Assembly: GCF_020708045.1 (NCBI RefSeq)
Contig: NZ_JAJFES010000012.1
Location: forward strand, 62,001-126,000
DNA from: Massilia sp. IC2-278
Lineage (GTDB): Bacteria; Pseudomonadota; Gammaproteobacteria; Burkholderiales; Burkholderiaceae_D
DNA length: 64,000 nt
Direction of reading: 5' to 3'
The notes under the pieces are model-generated. The model was not told the origin of the DNA, made no database searches, and saw nothing but the letters and a program-made list of their open reading frames with translations. Of the stretch, positions 1-8,332 are shown piece after piece (position 1 is the first letter of the stretch; each line of letters starts with the position of its first letter). A program made the position numbers and the translations under genes.

Positions 1-379
1 TGTCCTCCCAGACGCACGTATTGTTACCTCACTGGGCAGTCCCGTGATTGCGATGACGCAAGCCCTTGAGTTTGCTCAAACATGAGCTCGCTAGCACCGG
101 ACCGGTCCGGAAAACCGTGCACAATCGACGCGACCACAAAACAACACCTGGCTTGTGAAAAGATTCAGGAACCGCATGGTTTTATTGTCGCGGAATTAAG
201 TTTCCTTGTCCATTTTGTTGTACCGCGATCGCCGACATTTACCTACGGCAACCACACTGCTACACTCGCTAACTGAATTTTGGGCTTCCTGCGAGGAAAG
301 TAACGCGCGCGGAAGTCCGCATTACCAACGGACCGAAGCACGCAGACCGCGACATTTATATTATGGAGAAGCAGGGATT
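1..379. other. Region upstream of cheZ, no gene recognised
   Basis: No reading frame here looks like a protein-coding gene; the only frames are short and resemble nothing known. The stretch is less GC-rich than the genes that follow, as expected for a regulatory region. A Shine-Dalgarno-like GGAGAA lies just before the cheZ start, at 365-370. I looked for a flagellar sigma-28 promoter and found only a poorly spaced TTAAGTTT at 197-204, which I do not accept. Confidence 0.4.
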
Positions 380-1243
380 ATGACCGACGCCGCTGACGAT
401 TTCGACGCACTATTCGAGGAAGTGGCGGCCCAGCGTGCCAACGCGGCGCCGGCTCCTGCCGCCCCCGCAGCCGCTCCCGCAGCACAACCCGCCGACGAGG
501 ACGACCTCGAGGCCTTGTTCGACCAGGTAGCCGCCGCTACGCCGGTAGCCGCAGCCGCAGTACCGGTAGCTGCCGCGGCCCCCGCGGCGGTGGCCTCTGC
601 AACCGCAGCCCCTTCCGGCGACGCCGCCGAAGGCGAGGGCGGCAACATGTACGAGCGCCTGGGCGGCATCGTGCGCCTGCTGCACGACTCGCTGCGCGAG
701 CTCGGCTACGACCGCGCGCTGACCGAAGCCTCGTCGCAGATCGTGGACGCCCAGGATCGCCTGGAATACGTCGCCACCCTGACCGAGCAGGCCGCCAACA
801 AGGTGCTGAACACCCTGGACGAAGGCATGCCGGCCCAGGACAAGCTGTCGAAGCAGGCCCAGGACATGGAAACCCGCTGGAACGATCTGTTCTCCGGCAA
901 GCTCGGCCTGGACGAATTCAAGGCCCTGGCCGGCGATTCGCGCCAGTTCGCGCAGGCCGTGTCGGTGGCCGCCGAAGCCGAAAAGGCGCGCCTGCTCGAC
1001 ATCATGATGGCCCAGGACTTCCAGGACATCACCGGCCAGCTGATCAAGAAAGTGGTCACCATCACCAAGACCGTCGAGAACGAGCTGGCCCAGCTGCTGC
1101 GCGACAACGCGCCGCCTGAAACCCGTGCCAAGCTGGCCGAGAAGGAAGCCGCACCGGCGCCGCTGATGCAAGGCCCGTCCGTGCCTGACGTGGCGCTGGA
1201 CCAGGACAATGTCGACGACCTTCTTGCCGATCTGGGATTCTAA
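380..1243 (+). CDS. cheZ: Chemotaxis protein phosphatase CheZ
   Basis: Dephosphorylates CheY-P and so ends the chemotaxis signal in the cytoplasm. The 287-residue product has the family's long helical core, with the active-site stretch MMAQDFQDITGQ; its Asp216 and Gln220 match the catalytic Asp143/Gln147 pair of E. coli CheZ. It ends in DDLLADLGF, the C-terminal CheY-P-binding peptide. I chose the ATG at 380 because GGAGAA sits 9 bases upstream and the acidic N-terminus begins there; the frame is open further upstream but without likeness to CheZ. Residues about 15-80 are an Ala/Pro-rich extension, making the protein longer than the E. coli one (214 residues). The stop codon overlaps the cheA start by one base, so the two are probably translationally coupled. 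Confident call. Confidence 0.93.
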   Translation: MTDAADDFDALFEEVAAQRANAAPAPAAPAAAPAAQPADEDDLEALFDQVAAATPVAAAAVPVAAAAPAAVASATAAPSGDAAEGEGGNMYERLGGIVRLLHDSLRELGYDRALTEASSQIVDAQDRLEYVATLTEQAANKVLNTLDEGMPAQDKLSKQAQDMETRWNDLFSGKLGLDEFKALAGDSRQFAQAVSVAAEAEKARLLDIMMAQDFQDITGQLIKKVVTITKTVENELAQLLRDNAPPETRAKLAEKEAAPAPLMQGPSVPDVALDQDNVDDLLADLGF

Positions 1244-3165
1244 TGGACGATATGCTCAAGGACTTCGTCGTCGAGGCGATGGATCTGGCAGTCAATGTTG
1301 AAGAGCACCTGCTGCGCCTCGAACGCGACCCCGAGAACAAGGAAACGCTGAATGCGGTGTTTCGTTCGTTCCACACCATCAAGGGCGGCGCCGGCTTCAT
1401 GGGCCTGCCCGCGCTGGTCGCGGCCTGCCACCTGACCGAAAACCTGTTCGACGCGCTGCGCACCGGCGCCGCGCCCGTCACGCCGCTGTCGATCGAAGCG
1501 GCGCTGCAGGCATCGGGCTTCGTGGCCGACCAGCTGAACGACCTGAACAACGGCGCCGCGCCGGAACAGCTCGCGCCCATGCCGCAGGACCTGGAACGCA
1601 TCCTGATGGATGCGATCGAAGGCAAGGCCGCGGCTGCGTCGACTACCGCGCCGGCTGCTGCTGCGCCGGCTCCGGTGGCTGCGCCGGTTGTCGAGGCCGC
1701 TCCGGTTGCCGCGCCTGCCGCCGCCGCCGGCGAAGATGGCCTGGACTGGACCGCGATGTACAACGCCGTGGTGCCGGCTGCGAATGCGATCGCCGTCGCT
1801 GCGCCGGTTGCAGCGCCTGCCGCGTCTGCCGCCGCCCCTGCACCGACCGAATCCGCGCCTGCCGCGGCCGCATCCGCCGCGCCTGCCGCAGCCGCGCCCG
1901 CCGCGGGAAAGCCGGGCTGGGACGGCGTCGAGCGCCGTGGCGACAACAAGGTGGCCGACGCCCGCGCCGCCGCCGCGCCGGCAAAGGACGAAAGCATCCG
2001 TATCGATGCCGTGAAACTCGACGCGCTGCTGGAAGTGGCCGGCGAATCGGTACAGGCCGCCAACCAGGCTGCCGTGCTGCTGGAACGCCTGTCACAGTTC
2101 AAGTTCGAAGGCCAGGCCGCCACCCTGATGGCCACGCTGACCGAAACTCTGGAGCGCGCCTCGCGCTACTCGGCCGAACTGCAGCGCGCTACGCTGGCGA
2201 CCCGCATGCAGCCGGTGGGCCGCCTGTTCCAGAAGTTCCCGCGCTTGGTGCGCGAACTGGCGAAGGACCTGGGCAAGGACGTTGAGCTGACCATCGAAGG
2301 CGCCGAGACCGAAGTCGACCGCGTCGTCGTGGACAGCCTGTACGACCCGCTGGTGCACATGCTGCGCAACGCGCTGGACCACGGCGTCGAATCGCCGCAG
2401 GACCGCGTCGCCGCCGGCAAGCCCGCGAAGGCCTTCATCCTGCTGAAAGCCTGGCAGGAAGCCAACAGCGTCATGATCGTGCTGCAGGACGACGGCAAGG
2501 GCATGGACCCGGCCAAGCTGCGCAAGAAGGCCTTTGAAAAGGGCCTGATCAGCGAGAACGGCGCGCCGAACGACGAAGACGCCTACCAGCTGGTGTTCCT
2601 GCCGGGCTTCTCGACCAAGGAAGTCGCTTCCTCGGTCTCGGGCCGCGGCGTGGGCATGGACGTGGTCAAGACGGCGGTGGAAAAGAACCGCGGTGCGATC
2701 CGCATCGATTCCCAGCTGGGTTCCGGCACCAAGTTCGCGATCCGCCTGCCGATCGAACTGTCGATCGTGCCGACCATGCTGGTCTCCACCTCGGGCGCCT
2801 CGCTGGCGCTGCCGATGGCGGTGGTCGAGCGCGTGGTCGAGCTGCCGGAGGAATTCTCGATGGTCGGCGGCGCCCCGGTGCTGAAGGACCAGGGCCGTCC
2901 GCTGCCGGTGCGCTCGCTGGCCGGCGCGCTCGGCTACGAGGAAGCACCGGAACGCGTCGGCATCGTCATCAACGCACCGCAGCCCTACATCCTGGCAGTG
3001 GAAGCGGTCGATGGCACGGCGGACCTCGTGATCAAGCCGATGACGGCGCTGACCGTCGAGGGCATCACCGGTACCGCGCGTTCGGCCGAAGGCGAGCTGG
3101 TGCTGGTGGTCGGCCTGTCCTTCCTGATGGACGGCTGCCGCAGCACGGTGCGCATGGCGGCGTAA
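1243..3165 (+). CDS. cheA: Chemotaxis sensor histidine kinase CheA
   Basis: Autophosphorylating kinase of the receptor-CheW-CheA complex that passes phosphate to CheY/CheB. Order in the 640 residues: an Hpt (P1) domain at about 1-105 with the phosphorylated His44 in SFHTIKGGAGF; an Ala/Pro-rich linker at about 125-250; the P3 dimerisation helices from about 262; the ATPase domain with N-box HMLRNALDHGVE near 372-383, G1 DDGKGMD and G2 GRGVGMDVV; and a C-terminal CheW-like domain from about 515. No folded P2 (CheY/CheB-binding) domain is recognisable in the linker. It follows cheZ with a TAATG overlap and is closed by a terminator. CheW, CheY and receptor genes are not in the window. Confidence 0.95.
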   Translation: MDDMLKDFVVEAMDLAVNVEEHLLRLERDPENKETLNAVFRSFHTIKGGAGFMGLPALVAACHLTENLFDALRTGAAPVTPLSIEAALQASGFVADQLNDLNNGAAPEQLAPMPQDLERILMDAIEGKAAAASTTAPAAAAPAPVAAPVVEAAPVAAPAAAAGEDGLDWTAMYNAVVPAANAIAVAAPVAAPAASAAAPAPTESAPAAAASAAPAAAAPAAGKPGWDGVERRGDNKVADARAAAAPAKDESIRIDAVKLDALLEVAGESVQAANQAAVLLERLSQFKFEGQAATLMATLTETLERASRYSAELQRATLATRMQPVGRLFQKFPRLVRELAKDLGKDVELTIEGAETEVDRVVVDSLYDPLVHMLRNALDHGVESPQDRVAAGKPAKAFILLKAWQEANSVMIVLQDDGKGMDPAKLRKKAFEKGLISENGAPNDEDAYQLVFLPGFSTKEVASSVSGRGVGMDVVKTAVEKNRGAIRIDSQLGSGTKFAIRLPIELSIVPTMLVSTSGASLALPMAVVERVVELPEEFSMVGGAPVLKDQGRPLPVRSLAGALGYEEAPERVGIVINAPQPYILAVEAVDGTADLVIKPMTALTVEGITGTARSAEGELVLVVGLSFLMDGCRSTVRMAA

Positions 3166-3210
3166 CAACGCACCAAATCCGTGAAAAGGGCCCGCCGCGG
3201 CCCTTGCAAG

Positions 3211-3244
3211 AAAAAGCCTGTGCAAACCCTGCACAGGCTTTTTT
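3211..3244 (+). terminator. Rho-independent terminator after cheZ-cheA
   Basis: Perfect 11-bp stem, AAGCCTGTGCA pairing with TGCACAGGCTT around a 5-base loop, followed by a run of six T. A second GC-rich hairpin (GGGCC..GGCCC) lies just before it. It separates cheA from the leu genes. Confidence 0.9.
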
Positions 3245-3323
3245 ATTTGCATTTGCGTCTTTACGTTCAAACGAAATTTGCATCGATAGGCCATTATTGG
3301 CAGAATCGTGCAAACGGGTCCGC

Positions 3324-3352
3324 TTGCCGCACTGCACAATTGTGGGCATAAT
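3324..3352 (+). promoter_or_regulatory. Sigma-70-type promoter for leuC
   Basis: TTGCCG (3324-3329) and CATAAT (3347-3352) are separated by exactly 17 bases, about 45 bases before the leuC start. Seen directly; promoter activity is inferred from the consensus match. Confidence 0.6.
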
Positions 3353-3396
3353 CAAAAAACGCTTCCCCATTTCTACGCGCCCGCACAGGAAACCGC

Positions 3397-4797
3397 ATGT
3401 TAAAGACCCTCTACGACAAACTCTGGGACGCCCACGTCGTGCGTGCCGATGCCGACGGAACGACGGTGCTGTACATCGACCGCCACCTGGTACACGAAGT
3501 CACCAGCCCGCAGGCCTTCGAGGGACTACGCGAAGCCGGCCGTCCGCTCTGGCGCAACGCCGCCAATTTGCTGGTGGCCGACCACAACGTGCCGACCACC
3601 GACCGCCGCGACGGCATCGCCGATCCGACCTCGCGCCTGCAGGTGGAAACGCTCGACGCCAACGCGAAGAGCTATGGACTTACCTACTTCAACATGAACG
3701 ACAAGCGCCAGGGCATCGTCCACGTGATCGGGCCGGAGCAGGGCGCGACCCTGCCGGGCATGACCGTGGTCTGCGGCGACTCGCACACCTCGACCCACGG
3801 CGCCTTCGGCTGCCTGGCGCATGGGATCGGCACCTCCGAAGTCGAGCACGTGCTGGCCACGCAGACCCTGCTGGCGAAGAAGTCGAAGTCCATGCTGGTG
3901 CAGGTCGACGGCGCGCTGCCGAAAGGCGTGACGGCGAAAGACATCGTGCTGGCCGTGATTGGCAAGATCGGCACCGCCGGCGGCACCGGTTATGCCATCG
4001 AATTCGGCGGTTCGACCATCCGGTCGCTGTCGATGGAAGGCCGCATGACGGTCTGTAACATGGCCATCGAAGCCGGTGCACGCGCCGGCATGGTGGCCGT
4101 CGACGATACCACGATCGAGTACGTGAAGGGCCGTCCGTTCTCGCCGGTTGGCCCGCAGTGGGAGCAGGCGGTGAGCTACTGGCGCACCCTGCATTCCGAC
4201 CCGGGCGCCAGGTTCGACATGGTCGTGACCCTGAACGCCGCCGACATCCGTCCGCAGGTCACCTGGGGCACCTCGCCCGAGATGGTGATCGCCATCGACG
4301 GCCGCGTGCCCGATCCCGAGCAGGAAAAGGATGCCGTGCGCCGCGACGCCATGGAAAAGGCGCTGACCTACATGGCGCTCGAACCGAACACCGCCATCGA
4401 GGACATCCGCATCGACAAGGTCTTCATCGGCTCCTGCACGAATTCGCGCATCGAGGACTTGCGCGCCGCCGCGGCAGTCGTACGCGGGCGCCAGCGCGCC
4501 TCGAACGTGAAACTGGCGCTGGTGGTGCCGGGTTCCGGGCTGGTGAAGGAACAGGCCGAGCACGAAGGGCTGGACGCGATCTTCAAAGCCGCCGGTTTCG
4601 AATGGCGTGAGCCGGGCTGCTCGATGTGCCTGGCGATGAACGCCGACCGCCTGGAGCCGGGCGAACGCTGCGCCTCGACCTCGAACCGCAACTTCGAAGG
4701 GCGGCAAGGGCAGGGCAGCCGCACCCATTTGGTGTCGCCGGCGATGGCCGCCGCGGCCGGTATCGCCGGCCACTTCGTCGATGTACGCGCATTGTAG
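3397..4797 (+). CDS. leuC: 3-isopropylmalate dehydratase large subunit LeuC
   Basis: With LeuD, isomerises 2-isopropylmalate to 3-isopropylmalate in leucine biosynthesis, using a [4Fe-4S] cluster. The protein has 466 residues, the same length as the E. coli enzyme. The cluster cysteines are visible at Cys347 (FIGSCTNSR) and Cys408/Cys411 ([11 protein letters not shown]), and the N-terminal region carries the aconitase-family VADHNVPT stretch. The start follows an AGGAAA ribosome site. It heads a leuC-(entericidin)-leuD-leuB group behind a clear promoter. No leader peptide or leucine-rich attenuator was seen upstream. Confidence 0.97.
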   Translation: MLKTLYDKLWDAHVVRADADGTTVLYIDRHLVHEVTSPQAFEGLREAGRPLWRNAANLLVADHNVPTTDRRDGIADPTSRLQVETLDANAKSYGLTYFNMNDKRQGIVHVIGPEQGATLPGMTVVCGDSHTSTHGAFGCLAHGIGTSEVEHVLATQTLLAKKSKSMLVQVDGALPKGVTAKDIVLAVIGKIGTAGGTGYAIEFGGSTIRSLSMEGRMTVCNMAIEAGARAGMVAVDDTTIEYVKGRPFSPVGPQWEQAVSYWRTLHSDPGARFDMVVTLNAADIRPQVTWGTSPEMVIAIDGRVPDPEQEKDAVRRDAMEKALTYMALEPNTAIEDIRIDKVFIGSCTNSRIEDLRAAAAVVRGRQRASNVKLALVVPGSGLVKEQAEHEGLDAIFKAAGFEWREPGCSMCLAMNADRLEPGERCASTSNRNFEGRQGQGSRTHLVSPAMAAAAGIAGHFVDVRAL

Positions 4798-4826
4798 AAT
4801 TCGGATTTTTGACTCTTTCGATCACC

Positions 4827-4949
4827 ATGAAAAAAGCATTCGCACTCACCCTCGTCGCTATCGTCCTCACCGGCTGCAACACCATCTCCGGCATCGGCCG
4901 CGATGTACAGAAGGTCGGCCAGGTCGTCACCAGCGCCGGCGGCAAGTAA
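4827..4949 (+). CDS. Entericidin-type small lipoprotein
   Basis: A 40-residue predicted lipoprotein. MKKAFALTLVAIVLTGCNTI is a short signal sequence ending in the lipobox LTGC, so the mature peptide would start at a lipidated Cys17 and contain only about 24 residues with the GIGRDVQKVGQ pattern of the entericidin A/B family. Entericidins of E. coli are membrane-active antidote/toxin-like lipoproteins; the role here is not known. It sits between leuC and leuD, about 30 bases after the former and 43 before the latter, on the same strand, so it is probably co-transcribed with leucine genes although the function looks unrelated. Confidence 0.85.
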   Translation: MKKAFALTLVAIVLTGCNTISGIGRDVQKVGQVVTSAGGK

Positions 4950-4992
4950 GCACATTTGAACATGCCATCATTCGGCGAATCAGGAACAGCAC

Positions 4993-5640
4993 ATGGATAA
5001 ATTCACCGTACACGAAGGCCTGGTGGCGCCGCTCGACCGCGCCAATGTCGATACCGACGCCATCATCCCGAAGCAGTTCCTGAAGTCGATCCGCCGCACC
5101 GGCTTCGGCCCGAACCTGTTCGACGAGTGGCGCTACCTCGACCACGGCGAACCGGGCCAGGACAACAGCCGCCGCCCGCTGAACCCGGACTTCGTGCTGA
5201 ACCAGCCGCGTTACCAGGGCGCCTCGATCCTCCTGGCGCGCAAGAACTTCGGCTGCGGTTCCTCGCGCGAGCATGCGCCCTGGGCCCTGCAGCAGTACGG
5301 CTTCCGTGCGATCGTCGCGCCGAGCTTCGCCGACATCTTCTTCAACAACTGCTACAAGAGCGGCCTGCTGCCGATCGTGCTGAGCGAAGCGCAGGTCGAC
5401 CAGCTGTTCAATGAAGTGAAAGCCTTCAGCGGCTTCAAGCTGGTGGTCGACCTGGAAAACCAGGTGCTGCGCACGGCCGACGGACGGCTTGGTTTCGAGT
5501 TCGCCATCGACGACTTCCGCAAGTACTGCCTGCTGAACGGCCTGGACGACATCGGCCTGACCCTGCGCCACGCCGACGAAATCCGCGCCTTTGAAGAGCG
5601 CCACCTGGCGCGCCAGCCCTGGCTGGCCAACACCATCTGA
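4993..5640 (+). CDS. leuD: 3-isopropylmalate dehydratase small subunit LeuD
   Basis: Swivelling small subunit of isopropylmalate isomerase, partner of LeuC. At 215 residues it is a normal length. Typical pieces are the N-terminal [20 protein letters not shown] and the substrate-recognition loop around [15 protein letters not shown]. Nothing is truncated. It lies eight bases upstream of leuB, and the two are evidently one transcript. Confidence 0.97.
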   Translation: MDKFTVHEGLVAPLDRANVDTDAIIPKQFLKSIRRTGFGPNLFDEWRYLDHGEPGQDNSRRPLNPDFVLNQPRYQGASILLARKNFGCGSSREHAPWALQQYGFRAIVAPSFADIFFNNCYKSGLLPIVLSEAQVDQLFNEVKAFSGFKLVVDLENQVLRTADGRLGFEFAIDDFRKYCLLNGLDDIGLTLRHADEIRAFEERHLARQPWLANTI

Positions 5641-5648
5641 AAGAACGC

Positions 5649-6722
5649 ATGACCAAGATCGCAATCCTGCCGGGCGACGGCATCGGTCCCGAAATCATCG
5701 ACCAGGCCGTACGCGTGCTCGACGCGCTGGGCGAATCCTTCGAGATGGAGCGCGCCCCAGTCGGCGGCGCCGGCTACGCGGCCCACGGCCATCCGCTGCC
5801 CGAAGCAACGCTGAAGCTGGCGAAGGAAGCCGACGCCGTGCTGTTCGGCGCCGTGGGCGACTACCAGTACGACACCCTGGAGCGCGCGCTGCGCCCGGAG
5901 CAGGCCATCCTCGGCCTGCGCAAGGAGCTCGGCCTGTTCGCCAACCTGCGTCCAGCGATCCTGTACCCGGAACTGGCCGGCGCCTCGACCCTGAAACCGG
6001 AAGTGGTATCGGGCCTGGACATCCTGATCATCCGCGAACTGACCGGCGACATCTACTTCGGCAAGCCGCGCGGCGTGCGCGAGTGCCCGGACGGTCCGTT
6101 CAAGGGCCAGCGCGAAGGCTTCGACACGATGCGCTATGCCGAAGGCGAAATCCGCCGCATCGCCCACGTCGCCTTCCAGGCCGCACAAAAGCGGGATAAA
6201 CGCGTGACCAGCGTCGACAAGGCGAATGTGCTGGAAACCTTCCAGTTCTGGCGCGACATCGTCACCGACGTGCACAAGGAGTACCCGGACGTCGCGCTCG
6301 AGCACATGTACGTCGATAACGCTGCGATGCAGCTGGTGCGCGCACCGAAAAAGTTCGACGTCATCGTCACCGGCAACATGTTCGGCGACATCCTGTCCGA
6401 CGCCGCTGCGATGCTGACCGGCTCGATCGGCATGCTGCCCTCGGCCTCGCTCGATGCGGACAACAAGGGCCTGTACGAACCCTCGCACGGCTCGGCGCCG
6501 GACATCGCCGGCAAGGGCGTGGCGAATCCGCTGGCGACGATTCTGTCGGCCGCGATGATGCTGCGCTATTCGCTGAACAGGGCCGAGCAGGCCGACCGCA
6601 TCGAGACCGCCGTGAAGAGCGTCCTCCAGCAAGGATTGCGCACACCGGATATATTTGAGGATGGCACGCAGCGCGTTTCTACCGTCCAGATGGGCGACGC
6701 GGTAGTCCGCGCCCTCAATTAA
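5649..6722 (+). CDS. leuB: 3-isopropylmalate dehydrogenase LeuB
   Basis: NAD-dependent oxidative decarboxylation of 3-isopropylmalate to 2-oxoisocaproate. The 357-residue protein shows [10 protein letters not shown] at the N-terminus, the substrate-binding arginines in [13 protein letters not shown], the Lys/Asp region [14 protein letters not shown] and the C-terminal [14 protein letters not shown] metal/NAD-binding stretch. Start ATG follows leuD by eight bases. No terminator is obvious before asd; instead an intergenic palindrome follows. Confidence 0.97.
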   Translation: MTKIAILPGDGIGPEIIDQAVRVLDALGESFEMERAPVGGAGYAAHGHPLPEATLKLAKEADAVLFGAVGDYQYDTLERALRPEQAILGLRKELGLFANLRPAILYPELAGASTLKPEVVSGLDILIIRELTGDIYFGKPRGVRECPDGPFKGQREGFDTMRYAEGEIRRIAHVAFQAAQKRDKRVTSVDKANVLETFQFWRDIVTDVHKEYPDVALEHMYVDNAAMQLVRAPKKFDVIVTGNMFGDILSDAAAMLTGSIGMLPSASLDADNKGLYEPSHGSAPDIAGKGVANPLATILSAAMMLRYSLNRAEQADRIETAVKSVLQQGLRTPDIFEDGTQRVSTVQMGDAVVRALN

Positions 6723-6766
6723 TGGCGCAGTTCGCACACCCCTAACGCGTGTGCTCGCAACGAATC

Positions 6767-6793
6767 GTAAGGTGGGCACTCTGTGCCCACGCG
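6767..6793. repeat. REP-like intergenic palindrome, copy 1
   Basis: GTGGGCAC TCT GTGCCCAC, an 8-bp perfect inverted repeat followed by GCG. It belongs to the family seen again in the gaps at 8.1, 14.3, 23.1-23.3 and 29.1-29.3 kb, which share a GGGTGG arm and a CCACGCG or CCACCCTAC end. This copy lies in the leuB-asd gap. Confidence 0.7.
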
Positions 6794-6880
6794 TGAACGC
6801 CGGGCATTGTTGGCTCCCATGTCCACCAATACGCCCTCGTCATCGTTAACGTATCAATGAATAACCCCTAAAGGAAAATA

Positions 6881-8008
6881 ATGAAGTTAGTAGGCCTGGT
6901 TGGTTGGCGCGGCATGGTCGGTTCGGTCCTGATGCAGCGCATGCAGGACGAGGGCGATTTCGCCCACATCGAACCGGTGTTCTTCACGACGTCGAACCCG
7001 GGCGGCGACGCCCCGAAGATGGCGAAGAACGAAACCAAACTGAAAAGCGCCACCGACATCGCCGAGCTGTCGAAGTGCGAGATCATCATCTCCTGCCAGG
7101 GCGGCGACTACACCACCGAGGTGTACCCGCAACTGCGCGCCGCAGGCTGGAACGGCTACTGGATCGACGCCGCATCGACCCTGCGCATGAACGACGACGC
7201 CGTCATCGTGCTCGACCCGGTGAACAAGGACGTGATCCAGAATGCGCTCTCGCGCGGCGTGAAGAATTACATCGGCGGCAACTGTACCGTGTCGTGCATG
7301 CTGATGGGCCTGGGCGGCCTGTTCGAACAGGGCCTGGTCGAGTGGATGACCTCCATGACCTACCAGGCGGCCTCCGGCGGCGGCGCCCAGCACATGCGCG
7401 AGCTGCTCACGCAATTCGGCACCATCAACGCGGCCGTCAAGCCGCTGCTCGACGACCCGGCCTCGGCCATCCTGGAAATCGACCGCACCGTGCTGGCCAC
7501 CCAGCATGGCTATGCCCCTGACGAGATCAAGCAGTTCGGCGCGCCGCTGGCCGGCAACCTGATCCCGTGGATCGACAAGGACCTGGGCAACGGCCAGTCG
7601 AAGGAAGAGTGGAAGGCCGGCGCCGAGACCAACAAGATCCTCGGCCTGGGCGAAGCCTTCGGTTCGGCCGCGATTCCGGTCGACGGCCTGTGCGTGCGCA
7701 TTGGCGCCATGCGCTGCCACTCGCAGGCGCTGACCATCAAGCTGAAAAAGGACGTGCCGCTGGACGAGATCAACGACATCATCGCCTCGCACAACGAGTG
7801 GGTGAAGGTGGTGCCGAACACGCGCGAAGCGTCGGTGCATGATCTGTCGCCGGCCGCGGTGACCGGCAGCCTGACGATTCCGGTCGGCCGCCTGCGCAAG
7901 ATGTCGATGGGTCCCGAGTACCTGTCGGCCTTCACCGTCGGCGACCAGCTGCTGTGGGGCGCCGCCGAGCCGCTGCGCCGCATGCTGCGGATCGTGCTCG
8001 AGAAGTAA
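6881..8008 (+). CDS. asd: Aspartate-semialdehyde dehydrogenase
   Basis: Reduces aspartyl phosphate to aspartate semialdehyde, the branch precursor of lysine, threonine and methionine. The 375-residue length and the active-site cysteine in [17 protein letters not shown] place it with the proteobacterial (E. coli-like) enzymes; the N-terminal [18 protein letters not shown] is the NADP-binding motif and the [16 protein letters not shown] stretch ([12 protein letters not shown] here) binds substrate. Start ATG follows an AAAGGAAAATA ribosome site. It lies between leuB and fimV, an order common in Burkholderiales. Confidence 0.97.
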   Translation: MKLVGLVGWRGMVGSVLMQRMQDEGDFAHIEPVFFTTSNPGGDAPKMAKNETKLKSATDIAELSKCEIIISCQGGDYTTEVYPQLRAAGWNGYWIDAASTLRMNDDAVIVLDPVNKDVIQNALSRGVKNYIGGNCTVSCMLMGLGGLFEQGLVEWMTSMTYQAASGGGAQHMRELLTQFGTINAAVKPLLDDPASAILEIDRTVLATQHGYAPDEIKQFGAPLAGNLIPWIDKDLGNGQSKEEWKAGAETNKILGLGEAFGSAAIPVDGLCVRIGAMRCHSQALTIKLKKDVPLDEINDIIASHNEWVKVVPNTREASVHDLSPAAVTGSLTIPVGRLRKMSMGPEYLSAFTVGDQLLWGAAEPLRRMLRIVLEK

Positions 8009-8050
8009 TCCGAACGGCGCCGCGTGCATCGCGGCGCACCGCTTCATTGC

Positions 8051-8136
8051 CGCGTAGGGTGGGTACTCGTACCCACCTCGTCGTCGGCCCCGTGCCATCG
8101 AGCGCAAGGCTGGTGGGTACAAGTACCCACCCTACG
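8051..8136. repeat. REP-like inverted pair, copies 2 and 3
   Basis: Two palindromes face each other. The first (8051-8077) carries TAGGGTGGGTAC and GTACCCACC; the second (8112-8136) carries GGTGGGTAC, AAG and GTACCCACCCTACG, so the whole 86-base block is itself nearly self-complementary at its ends. The rest of the 324-base asd-fimV gap shows no gene. Confidence 0.75.
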
Positions 8137-8332
8137 TTATCTCCTCACTCACACCTGTTATTCCCGCACTAATTTTCCGCCCCGCGTAACGATATCGAAT
8201 CGTTACCAAACACGCTTTTACCCCACAGAAACACCCCGCTACGCCCCGTAGCGCTTGCATGCTCTAGTGCATGATGATATGTTCAGACTTCCGGGAATCC
8301 GTCCTTTCCCAGCTAACCTACCCGTCCCCACT

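Noticed and set aside
197..240. Possible sigma-28 flagellar promoter before cheZ
   Set aside because: TTAAGTTT is present but the GCCGACAT-like partner is about 28 bases away instead of 15-17.
82..276. 64-codon frame upstream of cheZ
   Set aside because: No ribosome site, no known likeness, and the composition is like untranslated DNA.
410..1171. Long open frame on the minus strand opposite cheZ
   Set aside because: It mirrors the cheZ codons in GC-rich DNA; its Gly/Arg/Leu-rich product resembles no family.
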